64,000 bases of DNA. It comes from Paraniabella defluvii (GTDB taxonomy: Bacteria; Bacteroidota; Bacteroidia; Chitinophagales; Chitinophagaceae). Position 1 is the first letter of the stretch. Every line of letters begins with the position of its first letter. Shown piece after piece: positions 54,143 through 63,870 of this stretch. A model generated the notes under the pieces. That model was not told the DNA's origin. It worked only from the letters and a program-made list of their open reading frames with translations, and did no database searches. Position numbers and translations under genes: made by a program. Location: NCBI GenBank assembly GCA_019316985.1, contig CP079215.1, forward strand, positions 5,394,001 through 5,458,000. Direction: 5' to 3'.

Positions 54143-54663
54143 ATGAAAACCCTTCAATTTAAACAACACCATACCCCGAGCGCCTTAATTACTGGAGCTA
54201 TTTACCTGCTGTTTATATTCGTATTAGCCTATTTCTGGCTGGGGAGCATTGATGGAATGGCCGGCAAGGTAAACAGCATTGGGGATGCAAAAGGTGCGGG
54301 TTTCATGGTTGGAATAGCAGTAATGGCTCCTTTGTTTATTTTACTTCGTCTTTTACGTCCATTAGTCACTATTGATATAGATGCCCGGAAATTAACGATC
54401 AAACAAAAAGGAAGGCAAGATATGATGGTACATTTTAATGCAATTGACCGTATTGAATTAAATGCAAAAAAATTAACAGGCTGGATATATATGATAAACA
54501 ACATAACTTACTTACATACCTGCAACCATCTGACAAACCGGAAATGCTACAACCCATTATCCATGCTATTATTGAAGCAACAGGTTTCTATACTAACCGT
54601 GGATCGCGGAAAATGATGGGAAAAACGATCGACACTCTGGTTTGCAGCAACAAGGCAGCCTAA
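54143..54663 (+). CDS. Small inner-membrane protein, PH-like
   Basis: About 173 residues. Two helices near the N-terminus (ALITGAIYLLFIFVLAYFWL and GAGFMVGIAVMAPLFILLRL) are followed by a soluble beta domain (LVTIDIDARKLTIKQKGR, FNAIDRIELNAKKLTGW) and a C-terminal helix (MLQPIIHAIIEATGFYTNRG). The arrangement resembles STM3941-type or bacterial PH-domain proteins, but this is only a fold impression. A missing base near 54505 shifts the frame; the true stop is 54661-54663. A 140-base gap before it suggests a separate transcript from the lipoproteins upstream. Confidence 0.65.
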
Positions 54664-54703
54664 CAGGGTACATGCTCCTTATTTATTCATTCAACTAAAC
54701 AAT

Positions 54704-55067
54704 ATGAAACTGACAAGAAAATTCATTCTATTATTACTGGTTACAAACATTGGCTGGTATGGCTGTACAACAAATACCCATGAGAAAAACTATTTTTCTG
54801 AAGCAGGACTTAAACTCCCCTCTACTTCTGATAGTAAGCTTAATCAGCTAATGCAGAAATTTCCGGGTTTATACAATGAACTTTCTGCAGCAGTAGAAAA
54901 AAGGCGATAAGGAGGCGCGCCCGGAATTCACAAACACGTATGCAGACTGGCTGATACAAATAATTGAAGCAAAAGAAAATCTTCCCGATAACGAAAAGGC
55001 CAGCATCACCAAAGAACTGGAAGCCATCAATAAAAAATGGGTAGAGCAGATCGATAAACTCCTCTAG
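54704..55067 (+). CDS. Small helical lipoprotein
   Basis: About 121 residues with a lipobox (LLLLVTNIGWYGC). The mature part is predicted helical: DSKLNQLMQKFPGLYNELSA, then after one missing A near 54900 EARPEFTNTYADWLIQIIEA and EKASITKELEAINKKWVEQI. No family recognised. It starts 40 bases after the previous stop. Confidence 0.65.
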
Positions 55068-55113
55068 AAAACACTAAACAGAAAATAACAGGTTTCTTCT
55101 AATTTTGAGTATA

Positions 55114-55685
55114 ATGGAGGAAAAAAACTTTTATTATATACAGCATTATTTCTCTTTACCGGCTGTACGCAGGTAAATGAAAAAAATACCGCAGGTAACC
55201 GGGATACGCCGCCGCCGGCATCTGATACCCAAAGCCTGGCCCGTATGCCTAATACAATACAGCCTGTTGCTGAAGATAGTACACAATACCTGTTTAACAT
55301 TGAAGGAAATTATGCACTGGAGCGAAATGATGCCAATTGCAAAATGGAATTAACAATTTTTAAGAACAAGAAGCAATTGGAATACCGGCTAAAAACCAAT
55401 ACCAGGCATTGGCAGGGCGACGTTGAAGTAACGCTTAATGAAAAACGCGATGGCTATTACATTACTTTTAAAAATATAGAGTGGAGCGAGTACGAAGGAG
55501 GAGCCTTGCCGGACGAAAATGACACAGAAGACCAGGAGCAGGTAGCGTTACCACAAGAAGTTCAGGGAGTGTTATATAAAAATGAAATAACCATTCAGAA
55601 CACGGGTAATGCTATGAATTATTATGTGAAATTCGGCGACTGCGACCTCAAGTATATCCGTCTTGTAAAAACCAAACTCCTGTAA
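55114..55685 (+). CDS. Hypothetical lipoprotein, beta-rich
   Basis: About 190 residues. The start at 55114 and one shift in the following A run give KKLLLYTALFLFTGC, a lipobox. A proline-rich linker (NRDTPPPASDTQSLAR) leads to a compact beta domain (YLFNIEGNYALERNDANCKM, LEYRLKTNTRHWQGDVEVTL, YYITFKNIEWSEYEGG) with two Cys (NCKM, GDCDL) likely paired. Ends LKYIRLVKTKLL. Looks like a lipocalin-like or inhibitor-type fold; no family recognised. Confidence 0.65.
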
Positions 55686-55848
55686 AGCAAACATGAGTGC
55701 GTCTATTTTTCTTATTTTAATATTAGCCATCGCACCACCATACACCTTTATTCTATTAAGGCAAACCCACCTGCTTTATGCTCTAAAGCAAAGAAAGAAA
55801 TATGGCACGAAAATCTCCTATACAAAGGAAATTTTAAAAACAGCGATA

Positions 55849-56703
55849 ATGAATAAGCCTGTTATTTTGTTCTTCCTGCTATGTTGCTGTTGCACTACGC
55901 AATTGCGGGCTCAGCCATTTCTGCTGACATCTGCCCGAACAAAGCCCTCTTTCAGCCTGAAGATCTATTATGGTACAGAAGGAAAAGGGGCATTTGTACA
56001 GTATTCAGGGGACAAAAGGGGATCATCCCTCTCCAGCTCAAAAGTTACCGCCGCAATAGTATGAACCCCGATGATGGTCAGGCCGAAGAAGAGGTATATG
56101 TTTGGAACGAAATGCTTAACGGCAAAATTTCGGGCTCCTACGGGCTCGGGAAGGACTAAAATATGTTACGGATGCCTGGTATGTAAGAGGCAAAGATCAT
56201 CGTAAATTTAATTTAGCCGAGGAGAACGAAAAGGTAAAATATGATGGCGTTGATCAATACCTGCTTCACGGTACGCTTATTACATTCAACCACTATTATA
56301 ACGATACGCTCGTTTTCAGGTACCCGAACAAAACGGTAAGTACGCTTATTTTACCCGAAATTATGCAGCCTGGAGGCGCCAGGCAAAGCTATATAGCAGA
56401 CTATAATTTTGACGGCTACGATGATGTAGCATTTTCTGTTGCAGATGCAGGCATGGGTGTTTACCGGCAATTCACTATTTACCTGTACAACCCCGATACC
56501 AACAGTTTTACCTGCTGCCAGAGCCTGATTACGACGCAAAAGCCCGATGCAGCTGCCTGTGTAATGTAACTGTAAACCATAAGCAACAGGAGCTGACGAC
56601 ATCCTGCCGGGGCGGCGCACGCTGGTGGCAGGACGTATGGCGCTTTAAAAACGGGAAACTGGTGTGGGTACGATCGGAGGAAGAACCGGCTGCAGCAAAA
56701 TAA
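55849..56703 (+). CDS. XAC2610-related secreted protein
   Basis: About 285 residues over several frames. The signal peptide MNKPVILFFLLCCCCTTQLR-AQ is followed by KGAFVQYSG / QKGIIPLQLKSYRRN, then EEEVYVWNEMLNGKISGSYG and the family-typical core YIADYNFDGYDDVAFSVADA with MGVYRQFTIYLYNPDTNSFT, and a C-terminal GGARWWQDVWRFKNGKLVWV. That core matches XAC2610-related proteins as I recall them; the Xanthomonas founder is an immunity lipoprotein against a peptidoglycan hydrolase effector. Four shifts (near 56010, 56155, 56545 and 56600) break it. An in-frame upstream ATG at 55693 gives only an unlikely 52-residue extension. Confidence 0.7.
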
Positions 56704-56805
56704 TACAAAGAGAAGCAACCTGTTAGAATATTTGAATATAGCCCGCCCAAAAACAGCAACAAATACTCACTTACTGGTGATATATTTACAAACTTTTAAT
56801 TAAGA

Positions 56806-57552
56806 ATGACAAGTATAGCGATAATTGAAGACGAGCCGGCGGTACGCAAAGAGATCAGCTACCTGATACAGCAGGAAGAAGGTGCTGAAATTGTTGGCTG
56901 GAGCGATAGCGTTAAAACTGCGCTTATTCTTATTAAAGAAAAACAGCCTGATGTAATTCTTATGGACATCCAGCTTCGTGATGGAACGGCTTTCGACATT
57001 TTAAAACAGCTTACCCCCATACCTGAAAATATCATTTTCATTACCGCTTATAACCAGTTTGCTATTCGTGCTATTAAATACGGGGCACTAGATTACTTAT
57101 TAAAGCCTATCGACCAGGGCGAATTAAAAGAGGCACTGGAACGGTACCGCCGTCGCAGCAGCAATAACTCGCAATGGATGCAACAGCTGTCCCTGGCACA
57201 AGAGGCATTAAAGGAGGAAGTAATATTGCCGGAAAGTATTGCCCTGCATTCGCTCAATCATGTGCGTATCATCAATGTGCAGGATATTGTATACTGTAAG
57301 GGTGATGGGCCATACTTTTTTTTTTTACCTGAACAGTGGTGAAAAAGAATTGGTATCAAACCATTAAAGTTTTATGAAGAGCTGCTGAAAGCGCCTCATT
57401 TTTTGAGGTCCCACCAGTCGTACCTCGTTAATAAAAAGTATATATCGGGTGTAAACCGGTCTGAATATATCGTACTGAAAAATAAAGAAGAAATTCCTAT
57501 TTCGCTTCGTCGAAAAAACTTTATTCTTAACCAGCTATTTACTGCCGAATGA
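56806..57552 (+). CDS. LytTR-family response regulator
   Basis: A two-component regulator of about 248 residues. Receiver domain: TSIAIIEDEPAVRKEISYLI, phosphoacceptor in DVILMDIQLRDGTAFD, IIFITAYNQFAIRAIKYGAL with DYLLKP. LytTR DNA-binding domain: IVYCKGDGPY, then after an extra T in an 11-base T run (57316-57326) and a missing A near 57355, LVSKPLKFYEELLKAPHFLR, SHQSYLVNKKYISGVNRSEY and ISLRRKNFILNQLF. The stop overlaps the kinase start by four bases (ATGA, 57549-57552), so the pair is coupled. Targets unknown; the envelope-protein cluster upstream is a candidate. Confidence 0.95.
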
Positions 57553-59462
57553 TATTACGCACTTTTTATAAGCTTTGGCTGATACCTGCTTTCTTTTTAT
57601 TTTCCTGCAGAAACGGTATAAATGATGCCAGGCAATCCGATGCTTTTGTGCAACAGGTAAAACAGCTGGAAGAAACCAGGTCTTCGGCTGCCAACACAGA
57701 CTCCTTACTGAAAAGCTGGATGGCATTAAGCCAAAAGCCCTTATTACAAAGAGATACCGTATTATCGGCCCAGGTCAACTATAATATCGGACGGTTATAT
57801 GCCATAGCAGGCAGCGATTCGGCAGAGACCTATATAGTAAAGGCGCTCGAACTAATAGAGGCAACAGAGGGCAACCTCGAACTAAAGGCACGTATTTATA
57901 ACGGTATGGGCAATATAAGAAGCAGCGATACCAGGGAGCATCAGGCCAACTATTATTATAACAAGGCAGCGGCTATCGTATTGGCCGACAGCACTATAGA
58001 CCTCTCTCCTCTTACCCGCAGCATTATGTTGCTATCTGCTGCACAGAGTAATACTTTTCTTTACCAGTACGAGCTGGCCCAGCAGATGAATATGGCAGCA
58101 TTGGTATTATCCCCTCAGCTTCCTGCCGGGCACATTAACCAGCAGCGGGTATTAGTGCAAATTATTCAAACACTTAATGCGCAGCAAAACCTGCGGACAG
58201 TATAGCTGGTTACCTGAAAAAACTGGAGCTATTACACCAGCAAAATCCTGATACCTACGACGAAAGCTACCTGTATGAATGTAAGGTCAAGTACTTTGAG
58301 GCTGCTAAGCAAAACGATTCACTTTTAAAATACCAGTTGCTGAAAAGTAAAATAGACCGCGAAAAATACAAAGCTGTGCCGGGTTCCAATACAGCTGTCA
58401 ACAATCTTTTTGTGGATTATATGAATATTGGAGGCGCTTACATCGAAATGAAGAATAAGCGCCTGGCGGCTTCCAATCTGCAGACCGCGGGTGAGCTGAT
58501 GAAGCAACATCCGGATGAAATCGCGTTGGGTAATCAAATCATCTACAAAACCAACCTGGCATCTTTATATAGCTTACAGGGCAATAGCAGCGACGCTTTA
58601 AAACTAATGAATGAGGTTTACGATCTGCAAAAGACAAACTATGAAACCAAAAATACCCAGGCGGTTACCGAAATGAATGCCCTATACCAGCTCCAGGCTA
58701 AAGACCGTTCCATAGAAGCGCTTAATGAAAACATGAAGATCAACCAGCTTCAGTTGCAGCAAAACAGGCTTTGGTTAGTAATAGCCATTCTCCTCTCAGT
58801 ATTGCTGGCTGCAGGCTTCCTGTTTCTATACTACAGTTATCGTCAAAGGCGTAACGCCCAGGAGAAAGAAAAGTATTATTACAGCAACAATTGCTGCGCA
58901 CCCAAATGGAGCCTCATTTTATTTTCAATACGCTGGCAGCGGTGCAAAGCTTTGTGAGATTAGATAAGAAAGAAGCCGCTATCAAATATCTTAACCGGTT
59001 CAGCAGGCTGCTGCGTAGTAGTTTGGAATTAAGCCGGGAAAAACTGGTACCCTTATGCGAGGAAATGGACACCCTCGAAAACTATCTCCATCTCCAGCAA
59101 ATGCGGTTCGAAAATGCCTTTCGCTACAGCATCACCCAGCAGCAGGGGTCAGACTGGGATGCGGTAATGCTACCCCGATGCTGATACAGCCTTTTGTAGA
59201 AAATGCCATTCTGCATGGTATTGACCTCAATAACGGAGAGGGACAGATAGATATCAATTTCGAAATTAAAAATGATGTGTTGGAAGTAACTATTACCGAC
59301 AGCGGTAAATTGGTAACCAAGGGTATTGAACCAGCTCACCGTTCGTTATCAGGGGCTATCAGCCGTGAACGCATCAGCTTACTGGGTAAAAATGCAAGCA
59401 TTTCCACGGCAACAAAGGGAAAAGGCACTATTGTTAAGCTGCGTATCCCGGTTTCCACCTGA
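57549..59462 (+). CDS. TPR-containing LytS-type sensor histidine kinase
   Basis: A sensor kinase of about 640 residues. The N-terminus MILRTFYKLWLIPAFFLFSC looks like a lipoprotein or signal segment. TPR-like repeats fill the sensory part (VNYNIGRLYAIAGSDSAETY, AYIEMKNKRLAASNLQTAGE, TNLASLYSLQGNSSDALKLM), then a coiled segment and one membrane helix (LWLVIAILLSVLLAAGFLFL). The kinase part has LLRTQMEPHFIFNTLAAVQS (phosphoacceptor His), YLHLQQMRFENAFRYS, MLIQPFVENAILHGI (N box) and ITDSGK (G1). It ends VKLRIPVST. Frameshifts lie near 58195, 58880 and 59175. Coupled to the LytTR regulator; the signal is unknown. Confidence 0.93.
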
Positions 59463-59521
59463 TCATTTACAGGAGTAAAATCAGAGTCCCTGTCCGGCAT
59501 CGAGGTCGCTGGTATAACCTG

Positions 59522-60102
59522 CTATATCTTTTCAACACTGCTGCTACTTTGCTGCAATTGCGCCGCTATTCTGCTTCTTTCGGTTGCCGTCTTGTTCTGG
59601 CTAAGCTTTTTTGTCCGAGCAGTTCCTTAACCTCTATTTCAAAGGCTACAATACCCTTCAGCATGCCGTATTTGAATTTATCGGGTAGTTCATCCCATTG
59701 TTTCCGATACTCCGGCTCATAAAAGCCGATCATTTTTTCTAACAGCTTTATTTTTCCTTTATCCTCTCCTATTATGTTAGCGGTGCCATAGGCATGAACG
59801 GCTATATAGTTCCAGGTAGGTACTGCTTCCTTTTTATCATAATGAGCAGGAGAAATATATGCATGAGGTCCCGAAAAAATAACCAACGAAGATTGATGCT
59901 TTATATGCTGAGCCTGCCCGTTTGCCAGAGCAAAATGAGAGCTCAGCACAATCCGGCCCGCATGCTCCTCCACTACAAACGGCAGCGGAGTGGCTACGGG
60001 CTTGTCGTTTACATTGGTAACTATTGTGGCAAAGCTGTAGCGCTTCATAAAAGTTACCTTTTCCGTATCATTTTTAAAGGCATATGCCTGAGGTGTATAC
60101 AT
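59522..60102 (-). CDS. paiB: PaiB-like FMN-binding negative regulator
   Basis: About 193 residues of the PaiB family (FMN-binding split-barrel). Start MYTPQAYAFKNDTEKVTFMK. Typical segments: SFATIVTNVNDKPVATPLPF, LSSHFALANGQAQHIKHQ, VIFSGPHAYISPAHYDKKEA, VPTWNYIAVHAYGTANII, and LKGIVAFEIEVKELLGQKK. A missing A near 59615 moves the stop from 59566 to 59522, giving the usual tail LSQNKTATERSRIAAQLQ. It lies 34 bases after the paiA-like acetyltransferase on the same strand, as in the Bacillus paiAB pair. Confidence 0.92.
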
Positions 60103-60136
60103 GAATTTAATTGATGGTAAACGAACATATATAGGA

Positions 60137-60664
60137 TTAATAACTTCTTAACACCTTCTTCATCATAATATCTGTTTGCTCATCATCACCCAGCTTAAAA
60201 ATGTGTTGGTCAAATGCCACAAATCCGTTTTTTGTATAAAAGCCAATAGCTTTTTTGTTGTTTTCCCAAACACCCAGCCATACGTACTGCATTTTATTTT
60301 GCGTTGCTACATCTATGGCTTTAGCGTATAACGCCTGTCCTACTTTTTGTCCCTGGCAGGCCTGTAATACATAAATCCGCTCTATTTCCAACCCTTTGTC
60401 GTCCTGCAACTCAGTTTGCGAACCGCCAAGATTTATTTTAAGATAACCTGCTACCTTATTATCCAGCAAAGCAAAATAGAATGCCGAATGCTGGTTGCTT
60501 AGTTCTGCTGTAAGCTTTGTTACCGTAAATTGTTCTTCCAGGTATTTCTTCATGTTCTCCGGGGTATTGGCTGCAGCAAAAGTTTCGTAAAAAGTTTGGC
60601 GGCCAATTTCCTGTAAAACCATGATATCATCCGTTGTTACTTTCCTTATTATGATCTCTCCCAT
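60137..60664 (-). CDS. paiA: GNAT N-acetyltransferase, PaiA-like
   Basis: A 175-residue uninterrupted acetyl-CoA-dependent acetyltransferase. Start MGEIIIRKVTTDDIMVLQEI, then FYETFAAANTPENMKKYLEE, the core VAGYLKINLGGSQTELQDDK, IERIYVLQACQGQKVGQALY (acetyl-CoA loop) and VWENNKKAIGFYTKNGFVAF with FKLGDDEQTDIMMKKVL. Pattern and neighbour (paiB) fit a spermidine/spermine acetyltransferase of the PaiA type; amine specificity is inferred. Confidence 0.9.
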   Translation of the reverse strand: MGEIIIRKVTTDDIMVLQEIGRQTFYETFAAANTPENMKKYLEEQFTVTKLTAELSNQHSAFYFALLDNKVAGYLKINLGGSQTELQDDKGLEIERIYVLQACQGQKVGQALYAKAIDVATQNKMQYVWLGVWENNKKAIGFYTKNGFVAFDQHIFKLGDDEQTDIMMKKVLRSY

Positions 60665-60798
60665 TATTGATAATTTATTACTTCCCGATACCTTCTTAAG
60701 ATTATGATTGACAGCCCGGGCGCTGCACTGATACTGTTGTAATCCTATTACAAAACTAAACGCTTATTGGCTTACATTTATAGACCAATTTCAATATA

Positions 60799-62299
60799 AT
60801 GGATAGTCCAATTACAAAGAGCCTTTTTAGCCGTATAGGGCTGAATACATCGTTGCAGCGGCCGGTATACCTGCAACTTTCCGATGCTATACTTTTGCTG
60901 ATAAAACAGGGAAAGATAAAAAGCGGGCAAAAGCTCCCTCCATCAAGAAGCATGGCCACCCTATTGGGTATTAACCGCATTACAGTTTCAAAAGCAATAG
61001 ACGAATTGCAGATGCAGGGATGGCTGGAAAGTTTTGTAGGGCGCGGAACTTTTGTATCTGCCCACATACCTGAGTCAGATCCTAAAAAGCTGGCTTCGCA
61101 GGGTGTTCATCAACCGCAGCAAATAGCAGGGTTTGCTATAAACATGCCTGAGCATCTGCAAAATACAGTCTTTGTGCCTCACGCAGCACTTCACCTCGAC
61201 GATGGATATCCCGATCCCAAACTGGCGCCTTTAAAGAGCTGTACCGCGCCTACCGTAATCAGCTTACACGCGGCGGACTCTATTACAAGTTTGGCAGTTA
61301 CGGCAGCCCTGCCGGCCCGGAGCTTTATACGAACGCTATATCGCGCTATCTGAATGAAAGCAGGGGATTAAAAACCGGCGCAAAGAATATATTATCAGTT
61401 CGCGGAACATTGATGGGCATTAACCTGGTTTGCAATGCCCTTATTCAACCCGGCGATATCATTGTTTCAGGGGTTCCGGGATGGAAAAGGGCCGAGCATA
61501 ACTTTATACATGCAAAAGCAAATCATATAGGCATACCGGTAGATAAGCATGGCCTGGTAGTAGAAGAATTGAAAAAGATCTGCAAGAGGCGAAAAGTAAG
61601 AATGGTATATGTTACTCCTCATCATCATTACCCCACAACCGTTTCCCTGCGTATTGACCGCAGGTTGGAATTGTTGCAATTAGCAAATCAATATGGCTTC
61701 TTTATTTTTGAGGATGATTATGATTTTGATTTTCATTATAATTACCGGCCGCTGCTGCCCTGGCCAGTGCAGATGAGAGCGGGATGGTGATTTATTGCGG
61801 ATCGTTTAGTAAATGTTTTCTCCGGCTTTCCGTATGGGTTACCTGGCAGCGCCTGAAAATATTATTACCCACCTGGCTAATACCCGTGTGCTGCTCGACC
61901 GCCAGGGCGATCATATACTGGATAATGCTATGGCCGAACTATTGAACGATGGAACGGTGTACCGTTTTATCAGGAAAGCGTTGACAATATACGGGAAAAG
62001 GCGCGATCATTTTTGCAACCTGCTTAAAGATGAATTAAACGGTATAACAGACTTTTCAGTGCCCGAAGGCGGCATGACGGTATGGGCACGGTTTGATGCA
62101 TCAATTCACCTCGAAGAGCTGGCCCGGCAGGCTTATAAAAAGGTCTTTATTTTTCAGACGGCTTTTTGCACCGTTATACCGGCTACTGCGAAAACGCTAC
62201 CCGGCTCGGGTTTGCATCTGCATCCCCGAAGAGCTCACGCAAAGCGTATCGATCATAAAAAAGCTGATTCATATAAAATACGCCGGCCTTAAACAGTAG
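60799..62299 (+). CDS. MocR/PdxR-type GntR regulator with aminotransferase domain
   Basis: A PLP-dependent regulator of about 500 residues. The N-terminal GntR winged helix is QRPVYLQLSDAILLLIKQGK, KLPPSRSMATLLGINRITVS and WLESFVGRGTFVS. The class I aminotransferase fold follows: ELYRAYRNQLTRGGLYYKFG with GSPAGPELYTNAISRYLNES, LVCNALIQPGDIIVSGVPGW, MVYVTPHHHYPTTVSLRIDR, YGFFIFEDDYDFDFHYNYRP and the PLP-lysine region IYCGSFSK then MGYLAAPENIITHL. Shifts lie near 61235, 61765, 61810 and 62145. It is divergent from paiA across 134 bases. MocR proteins usually control the divergent neighbour, so paiAB is the likely target. Confidence 0.93.
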
Positions 62300-62306
62300 C
62301 TTCTCT

Positions 62307-63508
62307 TCAGGAAGGCATTACCGAATACGATTTTTTCCAGTAAGTGATCTCTTTATTATATAACGCCTGGTTGGCAAGATGAACGCATATAGCGGTTCTG
62401 GCTCCCGTGTACACATTAGAGTCGGGTAACTGCCCCGACCTTACAGCCTTATAAAAATCTATTAATGCATACCAGGTACCGTCTTTGGTAGGTTCAGGCA
62501 ATAGGGGCGTACCGCCTTCCTTATTCCAGGCAATCTGGGAGGCGCCTGTTACACCGTCTACTATCTGGTTTTTAGGACCTGCATTTTTTCAGGATAAAAG
62601 ACCCTTTATCAGTTAATAAGGAAATAGTGCCTTTGGTGCCTTTTATTTTGAATAAATAGCCGTCGTAGGCATTGCCGCAGGTAGATCCGAAATTACCAAT
62701 AATACCGGCTTCGGGATAACGAAACATTACCTGCACGTTATCGTAAGTTTCCCGGCCATCTTTAAAAATGTCGATACCGCCTGTTGCCTGAAATTCTGTA
62801 GGGTGTGTGTCAAAAGCCCAGTTAATAAAGTCGATCTGGTGCGATAGCAGCTCTGCAACGAGTCCGCCCGAATATTCTTTATACATCCTCCAGTTGATCT
62901 GGCGCTCGAGCGACGGGTTTGGTACCGGCCTCCGCCAGGTTCCGTTTCTCCCAGCGGCAGTCAATCTGGTTTACTTTACCTAATACGCCATTAGCGATGA
63001 TGTCTTTTACTTTATAATAAAGCGGCGAATAGCGGTACTGGTGCCCTATCTGTATGATCTGTTTGGGACGATTTTTCGACAGTTCCACCAATTTCAAAGC
63101 CTGGGGTATATCAAAAGTCATTGTTTTCTCCAGGTACAGGTGCTTACCGGCCTGCAAAGTAGCTTCGGCTACAGGATAATGCATATTTAAGGGCACGGCA
63201 ACCACAACGGCGTCTACATTGCCATCTTCCATCAGCTTATGATAATCTTTATAAGCTGTTACAGGAGCTTCTTTTGTTATTTTACGGGCTTCGTCGATTC
63301 GAAAATCAAGTACATCACAAATAGCTGTAATGCGGAATTTATCTTTCAATCCCTGAATCACATGCATCATGCCTTTACCACGGTCTCCGCAGCCCACCAC
63401 TCCTATTTTAATTACCGGGGCCTGATAGCCGGCAAATGATTGTATATCGCTCAATAATGCGCCGCCGGTTAATAGTCCTGCGCTTTTTATAAAAGATCTC
63501 CGCTCCAT
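62307..63508 (-). CDS. Secreted Gfo/Idh/MocA-family oxidoreductase
   Basis: An NAD(P)-dependent dehydrogenase family protein of about 400 residues. Tat-like leader [20 protein letters not shown], then the Rossmann domain [58 protein letters not shown] and the signature [20 protein letters not shown]. The C-terminal domain includes [40 protein letters not shown] and [13 protein letters not shown], ending [14 protein letters not shown]. Frameshifts lie near 62900, 62590 and 62510. It converges on MocR with seven bases between stops. Periplasmic members often act on sugars or their derivatives; substrate unknown. Confidence 0.9.
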
Positions 63509-63870
63509 AATATGCTCTTCTACCCTTAGGGCCTTTTTATTGCTGGTAAAGTTAATTTGTAACAGGCAGTAATTACCACCTGATTTTTTTATTGATATTT
63601 AAAATACGCCTGTCCTTTTATTCCGTAAATGGCAAGTGAATATAGTGTGTCTCCCGCTTTTTTCAAAGACTGTTTTTACCTGGTGCAGGTTGCTTGCTGT
63701 TTATATTGGTTTTTAAACAGATTCCTGTCAAAAAGCCCCTGATCTTGTAAAACAGGTTGAATAAAACGGTCATTGTAAAAAAAGTGAAAACCTATGTACG
63801 ACTGCACCGGTAAAACCGGCGCAAACCATACATAGGCAGTATATCAGAAAAAGCTGTTACGATACTAGCA
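63509..63870. other. Intergenic region without a gene
   Basis: About 360 bases between the oxidoreductase start and the stop of the next minus-strand gene. Nothing coding seen. A short imperfect hairpin, GCACCGGT / ACCGGCGC, lies near 63803-63822 and may be part of a terminator for the gene at the right edge, though a clear T tail is lacking. Confidence 0.4.

Noticed and set aside
55693-55848. Separate 52-residue membrane peptide ahead of the XAC2610-like gene
   Set aside because: It is in frame with the later ATG, which begins a clear signal peptide; the upstream part is more likely leader sequence.
57316-57326. Programmed frameshift at the 11-base T run in the LytTR gene
   Set aside because: A second compensating shift is needed about 30 bases later and similar shifts occur at homopolymers in many unrelated genes, so sequencing error is simpler.
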